From Gyromitra esculenta (taxonomy: Eukaryota; Ascomycota; Pezizomycetes; Pezizales; Discinaceae), in assembly GCA_038503075.1 (NCBI GenBank), contig JBCAML010000010.1, positions 1,426,001 through 1,490,000 of the forward strand: 64,000 nt of DNA, read 5' to 3'. The stretch's first letter is position 1, and each line of letters opens with the position of its first letter. A program made the translations under genes and the position numbers. Shown in pieces: positions 43,501 through 56,502 of this stretch. The notes under the pieces are model-generated. The model saw nothing but the letters and a program-made list of their open reading frames with translations, searched no databases and was not told the DNA's origin.

Positions 43501-44634
43501 GCGACGAGCGGGGAATATATCTCCCCCTGTTTACCCCAGTGATAATTGTGCGGCTATGGCGAGTAATTAATTCTCGCCCAGAAAAGGCTATTTTGCTCAG
43601 ATAGGAGGATACGTGACCTAGAAGCTATAGCGCCTGGGTGAACTAAACTCCCTAGCTTCTTTTGCTACACTCAGAATCAAAAAAAAAAAAACTTGTCTCA
43701 GGGGATTACAGGCTATCTATTGCGGCTTCGAACTAGAAGTTTATGGATTATTATCCCGGACAACGCTCTATTCGTTATTTCCTCTACTATTCACGTACTT
43801 CCACGTATACTTTATGTAGGCACAGGTGACTACCTACAGATGCATGCATAAAATTTCACTTTCATACCTATGAAACAGCTCCAGATATAGGCCAGTGAAA
43901 CGGTTTGTAAAGGGTGTACTGCGCACTATTTTTCACTTGTGGGAAGTGCAGCAGGAGAGTTTTTTTTTCTGCAGTGGAGGGATGCTGACTGGCTACCTTC
44001 TGTAGGCCTATAGGATCCTTCTTGCTAAGAAGCTATGAGGCGAATGAGCCCTCCAGGCGTTATGGCGAGATGCAGAGGTTGCATGTTAGGTGTTAGACAC
44101 CTAAACTATTAAGTTACTTGGTCTGACCGACCTATATAGCCAGTAATCATCGCCATCACGATTCGTAATATTCCAAGAACCGACCGTTTAGTTGACGACC
44201 CACTAGTATGCGTCTAGAACACTTCCTGTAGTAGGTACGTTACTACATGCACACTCAGTTTGATTTCATGTGATCCTCTCGCGTATTTGGGTTCAACTGC
44301 TGGCCACTGATTATGACATGTACAAGGGATAAGGGTAGATAGAACTCAGAATGATCAAATTTTAGCTAGGTCTTGAACTCACTTTCTTGTGTGGGAATTT
44401 CTACTTCCATGACTTACTCTAAAGGCACACTGCCACCATAGATTTACAGTGCTGATCCTTGCTTATTGTAGTTGTTTAGCTATCCTTTTACAAGTAGCTT
44501 AAGGGAATTCCGAGTTTCCCGTACTGCAGAATACAGAATAAGCCGAGCTTTTTTCTTTACAAATACATATATATACCATTATTATAGTTATAAATCTAGC
44601 CTTCTTCGTGGATAGCATATAAGAACGGCTTTAT
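40552..44634. other. Gene-poor region with repeat relics
   Basis: About 41090-41370 is a second copy of the dispersed repeat also seen at 25170-25430. A minus-strand frame at about 41861-42130 stays open for some 90 codons and is Cys-rich (A-K-C-N-Y-C; G-W-I-C-C), but has no start and I do not recognise it. Parts of 42700-44000 weakly resemble 26300-27450. No functional gene is supported. Confidence 0.45.
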
Positions 44635-44797
44635 ATGGAAAAGAATAATATTTTAACAAAGTGCGAAAGAAAGACCTATATACGTAGGGGTCTCAATTCC
44701 CAATGCAACGTTAGCATGCATATTTTGGATCGCGGTACCAATAGTAGCGACAATTCTGCCATATACAATCCTGCGCCTAGAAAAAAAAAAGCTTCTA

Positions 44798-45020
44798 TCT
44801 TCAAAATCATGAAATCACGGGGCAAACCCACATACACACTAGAGAAAGTAGATCCTTCATCTATCGAAGCCTTCCAGAGAATTTCCTATCCAGTCTATCT
44901 TCCATAATGGGATATAGGAGTGGGTGGTATTTATCTTTGCCTCGAATCAAAACGACATATCCGGTACATATATAATGTAGAACATCTAGACTTTCAACAT
45001 CCGTGTCATAGTTAGTATTT
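44798..45020 (+). pseudogene. Possible relic of a GNAT (NAA50/San-like) acetyltransferase gene
   Basis: Two in-order pieces resemble the N-terminal part of a GNAT N-acetyltransferase of the NAA50 type: L-E-K-V-D-P-S-S-I-E-A-F-Q-R near 44840-44885, then after a frame change G-V-G-G-I-Y-L-C-L-E near 44919-44950 and I-Y-N-V near 44970. The acetyl-CoA-binding Q/R-x-x-G-x-G/A part is not found. Short, broken and unsupported downstream, so a decayed fragment at best. This is an inference from motif memory. Confidence 0.28.
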
Positions 45021-45049
45021 ATTTTTGAAAAGCGGTCATGGGTGGTCAC

Positions 45050-46916
45050 TCGCAGGCCCCCAGTCGCAGTTCAGCCAACGAGCCTAGACTGGTTTCGTCT
45101 AGTTAACCTCAACCATAAATCACGGGCAGTCATTCTTCCCTGTTTTAGCTGTAGCTAAGTTGATCCTATAGCACAAGAGGAGCTAACTCAGGAAGGCTAG
45201 CCGCAAGGTAAGGTGCTTAAAGGTGCTTACATGTAGGTCTCTGTCCAGAAGCGAATGGCTACCGGGGTTACATTTTCTACGAGTGGGGTATGTACAGTAT
45301 GGGGAAGACTTAGCGACTAAAGTCTACTCCCATGAACTTGCGCACCCAACTTATATTTAATTTATATGTATGTACATACGTTTCTCGAGTACCACAGACA
45401 TCCCCATCGCCATGCCGTTAGCTGGGATGCTTGCGTTCTTCGAGCGTGCTTCGCGGGATTTACTCGATCTCTCTCGCTGCAAGTGCTCAGGCATTGAGGT
45501 AATTTAATCTGCAACGCTTAGTCTAAACGTTGAAGAAACATGGAATATATCTTAAACAGTGATATCATCCAGAGAGCCCAAGATCATTGGATCTTCGGAA
45601 ATTGCGTAGGCTCCACGAGACGAAGGTGTAAGCGCTAGTATACAAAGACCAATAAGCGAAAGCGCTGGAACGTGGCATCCATGAGTGAACGACGGCCACT
45701 CACTCACTGATGGATCATCAGCCTGAGCATACAGCCTTGAGCTTCCTTGTTTGCTGAGTGGTACAGGGACAAATGGTGTAGGGGGGGCCTCCGAATCCCC
45801 AGCCGATACAGTGTGGAAGTATCTGCCTTAGATAGGCGGTTGGGGACGGGATGCGAGCCTTGCTTGCACGACCAGAGATGATGCAAAGTCACCACTAGAA
45901 TCAACTTCAGATCTGTGCGTACAGGGACACCCGGGGGTGCTGAAAAACGTGGCAGCAACGTGGTAGTATATGCATAACGCTAATCCCTGTGTCCACGTGG
46001 CCACGTGGCTCTACTGTGCATCGGAAACGGTTTGTGTGCGACAATCGAAACACTCAGCCGACGAGGGAGTCGAGGGCTTATCGCCTCAGGATCACTCCCC
46101 CACCAGCTGCAGGAGTCTTTAATTTCTCCTCCGTATATCCGGGAATGGTTATTCTCATTATTCATATCATCTCTGATCAGTCAAATGCACATTCCGCAAG
46201 CCATCGTAACCGGTCTCCATATGTCTGTTAGTCTAAGAAGCGCAGACTTTTTTTTAGTTGATATGAGGAACTTTGCGAGAATTTGCTAGTCAAAGAGTTG
46301 TCGAAATATACCTTTATTTTTATTTATTTTTTAACATCTAGGCATCAATGTGGAATAGTAATTGCGGCAATTAACTTACGGGTGCATAGTAGCCCCAGTT
46401 TCTGTTCATATTGATCAACGCTTATACTATAGTTGGCTGTGAAGTCGAGATTACGATGCTCCTGTTGAGTTGATGCTCCTTTGAGACGCTATGGTTTAGA
46501 ATGAGCTAGCCAGAGACTGCAATTGTCTGTCTTGCAATCGAACCTGAAGTGCGCTTAGTTTATTTCGCCTGGAAACTGGTACTTATTTACGTATAAGAAT
46601 GCAGGCTGCCCACCCTAATTACATGTAGTTTCGTTAACGAAATTGATGCTCTCTATTTCTTCTGTCATAACTAAAGGTATACATGCATGCAGGTGCTGGG
46701 TTCCCCATATTTAGAGGTAGCTATGCCCAAATTACAGCCACTAAAACCTGTAAATTTTGGACCCGCAGAGGGCTGGCATTTGCTATGAAAATATACAGAT
46801 AGTCATCCTACAGCTATGGATGCAGCCCCCTACCCACCCACCCCCCAAAAAAAACACCCAAAACTCGAGAGACTCAAGATGGAAACAAAGCTTAAGGGTA
46901 TTCCGTACAGACAATT
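45050..46916. other. Gene-free spacer
   Basis: Short frames on both strands only. No gene is supported. Confidence 0.45.
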
Positions 46917-47144
46917 TTAACTTTTTTTTGCTTCACAGGATCTAGTGTATACCACAACTCCCTCCTCATCTGTCCTCTCTTCCAGATATTTTTCCAAGGT
47001 TGCTGGGGTAGTCCTTAGAGCTCTAGCTTCATTGTTGTTCGACGATGGTGATTGAGTCTGAGGCGGAGGTCTACTGCCGCTTAAGATAGTTTCTTCAAGT
47101 TGCTCGATCGTTGCTTTGATGTATTCTTGATGAGAGCATGACAT
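46917..47144 (-). CDS. Small hypothetical protein (75 aa)
   Basis: A single ATG-started frame (M-S-C-S-H-Q-E-Y-I-K) with gene-like composition: a charged helix-like start (I-E-Q-L-E-E-T-I-L), a Pro/Ser linker and a second charged stretch (L-E-K-Y-L-E-E-R). No domain recognised. Surrounded by gene-free DNA, so it may be chance or a fragment of a decayed gene. Confidence 0.3.
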   Translation of the reverse strand: MSCSHQEYIKATIEQLEETILSGSRPPPQTQSPSSNNNEARALRTTPATLEKYLEERTDEEGVVVYTRSCEAKKS

Positions 47145-49119
47145 CGATGTGTATGTATATTGTGACGATTAGTCTGAACTGTATCTCGCTTGCAATCATA
47201 TCAGCGTTAGACCGGGCATGTAAGCTAAGAATAATAAATAAGAGTATTTCTTACATTGTTACTGGTGAAGTCTCTTTTAATGCTTTTCTTGATATCCTCG
47301 GAGTTTTTTTTTTTGGTGATTGATTGTTGCCCAACACTGCGTTATGAATTGGGGTTCTGATCTAAAGAAATTGGGGCTTTGCTCGCTTTTAGGCCGGAGT
47401 AACCAACCTTTATACCTCTGTACGTGTCTAGTATAAGGGATGATAATTAAAACAGGGAATCCAGAATGATTATGTCTTATATGTGCTTTTCTAAGCCCAA
47501 GGGTTCCAGTCAGCAACTGTTAACGTATGTACTCAGAATAGACTATGCGCACAAATACATTAGAGGTCACGTTGTGTGATGGGAGAATTACATGTACTCA
47601 GGAATAAAATTACCAGGTGCGGAGTGTAAACTGATTAATTACGATCCCGCACCTGGGGAGGGGGGAGAGATTAGGTTATGCAGTGATACGAAAGAAAAGA
47701 ACATGAAATTTGCCTATGAACATGAAATTAAGCACTGGATATAGCTTAGATGGGTAATAGCTACCCACATCTCCTTTCGATTCTCACAGGTATTGATGTT
47801 GATTTGAAGTACCACCTTCCTGTTTTTTTTAGTTACATTTGCTAGGCTATGATCTATAGTTACATGTATGTGTAGTGACAAATATTACTTTGAAAAGAGA
47901 AGTTCTTGATACAGCCCCTGCATCTTAAATTCCATAGACTAACTTGAATGGACTTGGCTCGCTGGGGATTCCGGTTCTGTCCCGCGATGGAGGTGAGCGG
48001 TTTAGCTTAGCCAGAAATATATTAATAGGGCTCGAACAACTACAAGTTTAAGGGTGCGAGTACATGTTATTCTGACCAGCCGCTGTATGATATCTTTAAG
48101 CAACTCACGAAAGTTTATAATTACTTGCATTATCTTACTTCTCTAAATCGTCTTGGATCTTTTTATTCTTGCTTCTCAAGTACTCATAACAGCCAGATTA
48201 CACGCCCTCTCCCGAGCCCTCCCTGAGGCTTTCATGGTGAGTGGCGATATCAGTTATCTCTCGACTATATATATGGGCGCCATCGACCCCCTTAATAATT
48301 AATTTTGGAGGGTCAGGGCTGGCACAACGGTGCTAATCATAATGTATGTGATGAAAATCTATATATATTCCCTATAAGATGAGGATATGATTTAAGTTCC
48401 GTATTTATTGGAACAAAAGTTACGTGTGGTCATATGGGATTGAACTAACCGGCGAGTTAGATGTGTCTTAGACACAGTTGCAGGTGTTGCCGGCGCATCT
48501 CGTGAATATGTTATATCATGTTATATCACTCGTCCGTATTGCTCGAGCCTTGGTTCCAAGTTATTTATTGTTTACTGTTCACTCAACCGTACTCTGAGGG
48601 GTTCATTATTTATTTCGTCCAACATATGCACGTACTTGGCTAATGACGTGACGTGCACATATATATATCTCGGCGGGTGCACGGCGGTTATAATTAAGCC
48701 GCTATATATATACAAAACTCCGAATCGACTAGCCCTTGGCTGGTCCACAAACCCACAGAATAAAACGCAACTATAGCCGGTGCCAATATGCAGTCAGTGT
48801 ATATGTGCCGGGTTTCGCTCTGCACCAGTTTGCCCCCTCGATGCTGCGTTTGGGTACATACGCACATAGTACAACTGTAGCCCAGAAAACGTGAAAGTGA
48901 TTCTGCTATATATTTCAAACACCAGTTAACCCAAGAAAAAAAAAAACACAAGATAACGAAATACAGAATACAAAGAAAATTTAAGAAATTTCAAGAAATC
49001 TAGAAAAAGACTAATTTGGGGAGCGGGGAGAAAGCCGTGTTCATGCTCGGCGGGAACGGGACCAAAAAAAAAAAAGGAGGCATAGGAAAAAAAAAATGTC
49101 TCGTAGCTGTGGGAATTCT
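47145..49119. other. Gene-free AT-rich spacer
   Basis: No gene is supported. Hairpin ATGTGTCTTAGACACA-type near 48460-48475. Confidence 0.45.
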
Positions 49120-51013
49120 TCATGTGTGCGTATCTTCTCCCGTATCCGGGATGGCCCTAGGCCAAGTAGCCGATTGCCGATGTGAACTCCTATAAACGCC
49201 ATTTTCCAGAATCCTCTCCCCATGGGTAAGCTTTGGACGATGTTTCCGAGAATTCTGTGAATCTTTCCTCTTTACTTGCCGAATACTCTTGTCCACCAGC
49301 CCATATAGTTCATCTAAGTGCTTGCATCTCTCCCACTCTTTGAGCTGCCAACAAAAGTTCCGCGTCAACTGGATCAGAGCCAGGAGGTCTCTATCCGATT
49401 TGACTTTCTCCTTCTTAAATGCATGCTGTAACTCATCTACCGGTGCTATATCTCCGTTAAAAGACTCAATCCTCGAAACCATTTCCTTTTGCAATCCCCG
49501 GGCGTCGCTGATTCGCCGAAGAAGGTGCGTCCAGTGTGGGAGGCTAAGATCTGTCGCGTTTTCGATTGGGCCCTTTTTAGCAGTTTGGCACAACGGCTTT
49601 GAGCTCCTATCGTTAATGGTGTCAAGATGGGCCTTGTTTCGCATATAAAAAGCGAAGGCTGCCTCGATGCAGCATTTTTGCATCGCCTCAAAGTATCTTA
49701 TTTGCTCGCTCTTCTCGAGGTGCGTTTCCTGACGAGGTTCTTGGTCCGTCTCGATATTTGGAGGTGTTGCACTTTCTTCTAGGTCCTCGTCCGAATCATC
49801 CTCAGATTGGCTTTCCACGCTTTGAAGGCGGAATTGAGGCGCCACTTCGCTTGACGGGGAGATATCGCTGGATAATGGAGGGGAAAGAAGTCTCGGACGT
49901 TGGGGCTGCTCCGTTTCGGGGAAAGATTCCTTGAAGTTGGTGGTTAGAGGGGTAACATGCTCCTGCGAAGCAGGGGCACCGAAAGTAAAATTTCCATTCC
50001 ATCCTTCTGGAACTATTCGACGTCTCTCCCCAATGAGTAGTTTCTCCTGTAGCGTATTGAGTGCTTGTTGGAGCTTCTGGCTCTCAGGTTCATCAGGGAT
50101 GAGTGAGTGATGGTCTAAGAGGCTGTTTAAAGTATTCAACTGATCCACAATGCAGGTGAATACAGCAGAAGGCAAGGATACGTGAGCAACGTGCTCTTTG
50201 GGCTCAATCCCTTGCAAGCCGTTTAGATGTCCAGTATTCGGTATAGGCATACTCTCTGCTTTAGACTTCCCCAATGTTTTTGCCTCTAATTCCTCCAGGA
50301 AATTCGCCAGTTCAAGGTCTGTCCTATGTTGATATCGGATCCCTTTTTTGTTCTTTAGTGAGTTTGCGATCCACGTCGCTCCCACCCAATCCCCTGGATT
50401 CTCGAATTTGTGGTCCTTTGCCGCATGTTTGATTGCTTTATCCCGTTTGTCGAATTGTAAAAAACATTCAGCCTTCTTGCAGACCCATATTCGGTGCATC
50501 TTCTGATGGCGGATGAAGGTGTCGGCAGATTCCGAAGCGAAACTCTCTGCACACTTTATGAACACACATTGATAGCGAAGGGTCTGAACATGACAAATTT
50601 TATTGTGCTCCCTACGTAGAAGTTAGTATAATATGTCTTAAAGGCTTCATACCGGCGAATATTTGAGTGAGCGCAAGAAGTGCGCTGGTGATATAAATGG
50701 GCTTAGAGTTCAATCTTGCTAATTGGATCTTGGACCTTGGATCAAAAATCCACACATACCTCCAAGAATAATCATCAGAGAAGGAGCATCCACAAGCTTG
50801 CCGGAAGCATTGGAGTATTTTGGAAGGTTCAATAGTAGTGGCCTGCGATCCAAAAGACTGCTGTCCCGAAAAGCTGTTGCTCTCCGTTGTGGAAAGCCTG
50901 TTCGTGGCCTATAGCTATCCGTCAGGCCACCGGAAGCGAAGGTATAAAGAAGGGTCTTCCAAACTCACCCCGTTTGGAACCTGCTTTGTAAAGTTCAAGG
51001 GAAATGTTGACAT
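49120..51013 (-). CDS. Zinc-finger protein E (4 exons, 568 aa)
   Basis: Exons 50969-51013, 50760-50908, 50653-50701 and 49120-50583. Introns are 60, 58 and 69 nt with donors GTGAGT, GTATGT and GTATGA and branch motifs CTGAC and CTAAC. Every phase agrees and the total gives 569 codons including the stop. Cys/His-rich N-terminus: L-Q-C-F-R-Q-A-C-G-C; then C-V-F-I-K-C...H-Q-K-M-H; then C-K-K-A-E-C...H-A-A-K-D-H. The rest is helical with acidic Ser-rich linkers (S-E-D-D-S-D-E-D) and ends with a basic tail. The fingers sit at the very N-terminus, unlike genes A-D, and the intron positions differ. Likely nucleic-acid binding; partner unknown. Confidence 0.8.
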
Positions 51014-54000
51014 CCGTCCAAACCGGTCGAAAACCGAAGGTGGGCCTGAAACACAAGTAAATATGGGCAATTGTCCAAACCACACGCGGGGTACGTTCAA
51101 ACTACTCACTCATTTCGCCTATAACCGAAGCGCGGGGTATTTCTCGTTGTGGTGCAAGTAGGGAAGAATAAGGACGCAGGAACGCTTCCACATATGCATT
51201 GTCCGGAGGGAAGGGTCAAGGAAGGAGGTTAGGATGATAAGAAGCTAGACGCGTAAAAGATCACCAGCACGCACGAATGGAATCCGAGACGGGAAACATC
51301 CTTGCTCCATCTATATAAGGAAAATCGAATCTCTGTGGAGCGCTTGGGAATAGAGTAGGAACCAGCTGGAGTGACACGAATGGTAGTTACTTCACGGCAA
51401 CTGGAGGGTAAGCGATGAGGTGAGCGTTCATACCGCCTGCAAGCCCCACTATCCCCAGCTCGCCATCTAAATTAATCTATATAGCCCGATTATCCAATAG
51501 CAACTCCCTAACTGACCTTCAACACAAGCATTTTTCCGCTGATGGGCCCAACTTTGTGGTTCTGGGATAGCTTATTTGATTCTTGGACTTAAAACCGGTA
51601 CCCGTACCACGGATTAAATTTACTGCGTGCGAATTTTTATGTATGGCACAACAGGACAAGCAAAGGGCAGCGAGAGGAAGCCTGCTGTCTTGCGCGGTGG
51701 AACTTAAGGCACTCAGAGCTTGGGGACCAGGGAAACCGCTCGGATGGAGAGGAGTTGAAGTATCTAGAATAATTACAATTATAACGCTCCCAATTAATGA
51801 AATAGTGGAGTACTGCGTGGCCTTGATCAGTGTTCCGCAAAGACATGTGAGTTTCGCCCCGCGTGATGACAAGAGCGCAGAGTGGTTATGTGCCACAGGC
51901 GGCTGCAAGAGGAAGGTGACGAAGCCCGCTCGATCCCGGACTATGCACAATGCGCCCCGGAGTGCTGAAACTCGGATTGTTCTTAATTTAAGAACAAAGA
52001 CCCTACAGGCATCTCCAACCAGAAAACTACAAACCCTTAAGCTTAGCCAAAGGTGAGGCCTCCGAGAAATCCTCTTGTCGGAAACAACTGTTCCTGGTGC
52101 CACAACACCACACCTGAAAGTCCTCCGGGAAATGGGTGCAATTATACCCGGCTTTGTGCGGGGCGAAGCATTTTGTGGGTGTAGTGATATCGGAAAGCAG
52201 CCCAGGACATGCTAAGAGGCGTAGCCGATTTATCGAAACCGTGATATCCCCAGAGTCTTGGGGCACGTTTGGATTGCTAGCTTGTAGAGTTGTGATCTAA
52301 AGCACCCAATGCCTCGGTCTACTAAACATATGAGGAGATCGTCAGGATACATGAGTAAACACAAGCGTGGACGGCTCTCATCAAAAAAATATTCAATATC
52401 TACAATTCATAACTGTCTTTTAATTACGCCTTGTGCTATTACAACAGCGTTTCCATTATTATTAATTTAAGTCCTACTCAGTATTTCAAAGAAATATGGT
52501 CAGTAATAGGACCTATACTCCGGTTCCTGCAGACCTACACGGGGTTGATTGGACCGCTGCATGGGTTTTTATGAACTTAATACTACTAGTTTATATGTTA
52601 AGAGAGCCCACTGGCATAGAGTAAGGTGGTGAGAAAAGACAGCGGAAGGGGCTGATTGACTTGCTGGTATTAGAGTTGGGGTTACTACTAGAAGCACTTC
52701 CTTACTCTAGCGTATGCGGTCTACGCCATCTAATTGGCTCTTTTCGCCGCCTTCCTTATCACCACTCTACATTAAGCCCATGGGCTTACCCAAATACAAC
52801 GATACGTATCCCGGAGAACTGCTGTTTTTGCAACCCGCAGTTGGCGCCTTGGTCGTACCAGTAAAAAGCTAGCCGCAACTGTGACATTCAAGGTATCCAT
52901 ACCCGGCCGATAACCCAATCGAGGCTATAGCTAAGTTGAATAACAAGTCAATGGGCTGGAAACAAGTAGCTATCTGTAGGTTTTAGTTATCCTACAGTGT
53001 CTAAAAAGGTAAGAGATACCGCATTTATGTATCCAATTATCTACTCTAGGCGTTGTGAAGCTTAGCTGGGCACCTGTAGTAACGGTGCAACTTGTGTGAT
53101 CTCGTGCAACGGTCTGGCTTTGCAACTGGTTTGACTACATACATGTAGTAGGCCGATCAAGCCCTAATGGCTCGAAAAAAATATCAAATGACTAAAATGA
53201 TTCGAGGCGACAGAACTCCGAGCACACCACAGCCAGCTAAGCGCAGTGAAGAAAACAGTGGTTCCGTTATACAGCTCCTTAAACTGTGGGTGCAAGGCTG
53301 AACGCTACCCATGTAGTACCCTGCACTGGTGCTGGTAGCCAGAAACAGTTGCAACCCATCATTTATCAAACAATCGGTAGTCAGATTCCCGGAGATACTT
53401 GCAATTGTGTTGGGTGGAAGCAACCCAATCTGCAGGTTTGTTGAAGCACAGTAAATCAGCCTACGAGAAGCTATGGAAGACACTCTTGGTGCTGGGTGCA
53501 GCTGTACAGCCTGAGTTAGCGAATACGCCAATCCCCACATCGTTAAACCGCCAGAATATTATAGAAAGAGACATACGGATACTAAAAGATAAGGTGTGAA
53601 TCTGAGTATTAGGCCAGTTCTTTCCACAAGAATTAAGACTCGTTGATGTTTAGCCTTATTGTAAGCGTCTTACTACGTATACGTTGTTGTGTACATTTTG
53701 CATACAAACGAGTTTCATTAATTAAATTTTTCAGCTAGTATTTTTTTCTTTCTTTCTTTCTGTGATATGAGGACGCCCGCCCACCGCTGTAGGAAGTAAC
53801 AGGAATCCTACAACTGCTTACAGCCTCACCTGAAAAAGGCTTGGCATTCATTGATCGTGTTTCGGCTCACAAACCCCAACCATAACCAGAATATTGAGAC
53901 TGCAACTTCAGGTAGTAGGTGATTATACAAAGCTTTAACACCCCCCCCCCAAATCACCTCGGAAATCACATCTCGTTCATCTCTTATTTCCTACTCCCTG

Positions 54001-54602
54001 TAATTTGTTTTGTTTGCTGTAGGGATGTTAGGACTTCTCGGACGGGGCCAACTCCGAACACCTTCAGCGCAGCCTTGCTTCCGGGACTCACCAACACACA
54101 AACTTTTATTCGTGATAATATACCCCCCCTTCACAGCTTCCTATAATCGGTACTAAGAATATATACATGAACAGTAGAAGCCCACCATCCATGCTTCCAA
54201 GGGTTAGGATTATGGGGAGTTGAGGAAAATATTACCCTTTAAGTCTAATATTACATTTGTATATAAGTTCAAGATTGTTCATTTTTGTTTTTGACAGTTA
54301 AATGCCAGAACCCGTGATTTTATTCCAAAGCAATCGGCCATAGGCCTATTGCTAGTGAGCGCGCTCTTTGATTTACAAAACTCCAATACTAAACATACTA
54401 GTGAGTGAGTGTCCTTTTTAGGATAGTCGTATGTAGTAGCTTTTTCGTACGTTGATACTCCCTCCCCAGAGTAGGACCCAAGCACGTATGAACGAGTAAG
54501 AGACAATTATCTCAATAGAGATTTTACTAGTACTAAGTCTAGCGCTTTAACAGCTTCTCTAGTTCTCTCGGGTTCGAGATATAGTTCAGCTGTATATTCT
54601 TT
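51014..54602. other. Gene-poor spacer
   Basis: Between 51519 and 52103 both strands carry overlapping open frames of 157 and 194 codons with no recognisable domain; one stretch of unusual base composition probably explains both. About 53990-54050 holds a third piece of the dispersed repeat found near 25400 and 41330. No gene is supported. Confidence 0.4.
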
Positions 54603-54710
54603 TTCTCCCTTCTATCAGGGAGAAGTTGAAGGCGCCAAGCACGAGGCACCGACGTGATCTAACGGTGCGCTGAGTGGAGGCGGGAACTCACCCGCAACGG
54701 TGTCACTACC
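54603..54710. other. Row of perfect hairpins in a GC-richer island
   Basis: TTCTCCCT/AGGGAGAA (54603-54610 with 54617-54624, 6-nt loop), GCACCG/C-GGTGC (54646-54651 with 54663-54668), GCGGG/CCCGC (54680-54684 with 54691-54695), then CGGT/ACCG. It resembles a structured RNA but matches no class I know. Confidence 0.4.
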
Positions 54711-56502
54711 GTCGGTTTTGTGGTTAGTAAAGTATAGGAAAAAAAGATCGCACTAAAATTGTGCAGCAGACAATATATTCACTGCGTAGTGTTGTATTGC
54801 TACAGTGCCCCAATCAAGGTTACTTGAAATACATGTATTTACCAACCTTCTCCAAGGTTCAGCTACAAGGTCAACACCATCGCTGGGTTTCCTGGCAACC
54901 CCACGCATACTTGTTTGTCCACGGATTACTTGGACGAAACCGCGGGCACTGTGAGCAGACACTTTAGTAGTCATGCCCCTGTCATAGTACCTGTAATAAT
55001 CGCATGCACTTGAAGGTCATGTTACACTCGCTATGATTCGGTTTCCAGGGTCGGCAGTTAGTTCAAGTACAAACCACACCTGTATACTTGAAGAGTAAAC
55101 AGGAGAATAAAGCAGTTACGTATATATATAATGCCGTTCTGTTAACTTTTTCTAGAAGGTCGGGGTCCCGACACCATGGTCCGGTGAGGGTGGTGACAGC
55201 ACCCTCTTATTCTTTTCCGAGTTTAGCGAGAGCGGTAAGACAGCGATCAGTAGATGTGTTGGCAGAGGGCTATGGGGTTCATGACCCAGGAATGATGTGA
55301 AACAGCAGCCTCATCCATCACCAAAGCAGGCTGATCATTGCGTCTGTGAACGTGAAAATTGCTCTTGAACTGAGAAGATTCAGTTAAAGCCTATTGTGCG
55401 CACAATACCTTGGTTTGTACCACACACCATGCTTACTTTGGTAAGATCCGAAAGCCTGGGGAACACTATTCCGTGCATGTTCTTCGCACATGTTTCCGTG
55501 GTGGATGAGTTCAGGTGTAAATATACTAGAGTACTCGCACAAAGCTTTAGATTCTCAAGCGTACTCAGGGCTCTGGGAGGGTGGTTTTTTTTGTTGGGTT
55601 TAGTGAAAAATTCTATTATCAAGAATTATGTATGAGAATGAATGAAAATATGCTTTCCTAGGCAACATACTCCGTATCACGATGCAGACCAATATCTGTC
55701 CATGTGTATAGACGCATGGGCTGGTAAATCGGTCATCGTCTCCGGTGACTCTCCGCTTGGTGGATGAGCCTCTCGCGGACTGGAGTGGCACGGCGCGAAG
55801 GGTATTTGGTACGAGTCTTTTTTTCTGCGCTTCACTCACCATTCCAGCATTTGGATCCCACATCGATGGCCAGGCGCTTCACGCACCTTTTCCCCACCTC
55901 ATCGTGGAATTCCAAGTAGAAGAATAATGAACCCAAGTAATGGAAAATGATTGATCATACTCCACAATGCTCGCAGCTGGTAAGCTAGGACTGCTCCGCC
56001 AAAGTGTTAGCTACATCAACCAATCACGATTTGACACACTTAGTTGTCCGCCTCGATCTTGATTGAGCAATTGTACGACCGTGCGCAGCCGCACAACACG
56101 CGTTTCCGTCATACATTCCTGGATGGTTCCAATCAGGCCAGCGTCGTCCAGGTTCAAAAGGCGGGCGTATTTCCAGCATCTTGTCTTTATTTACGTCCAA
56201 ATCGCGATAGCCTGCAATAAGCCATCGTGAAAGGGAGCCTCTTCGGACGACTTCCACTCATCAGTATACTATTTCAAACTCCAACTGTTCTTATAGTCAG
56301 TCTGCCTGTCAGTCTTGTAGCAGGGCATCATCATCACGTAACAGTCGTGCTGACGAGAAAGAAAGATTGTGATAGATCGGTAGCTGGCTGGCTCAGATAC
56401 TTGAAATTTTTTGTGAATTTCTAGCAGGTCCTATATTTTTTCCCCCAATTCTTAATTTCTACGTCTCAACTTCATTATCGCAGCTGCAGTCTCTCTACTC
56501 GG
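54711..56502. other. Gene-free region upstream of gene F
   Basis: Short frames on both strands. The last 150 bp before gene F are pyrimidine-rich, as expected of a fungal promoter. Confidence 0.45.

Noticed and set aside
51519..52103. Overlapping long frames on both strands (194 and 157 codons)
   Set aside because: No domain, no intron logic and frames open on both strands at once, which points to base composition rather than a gene.
54555..54590. GGTTCGAG motif resembling a tRNA B-box
   Set aside because: No matching A-box, acceptor stem or cloverleaf could be built; no tRNA gene was found anywhere in the window.
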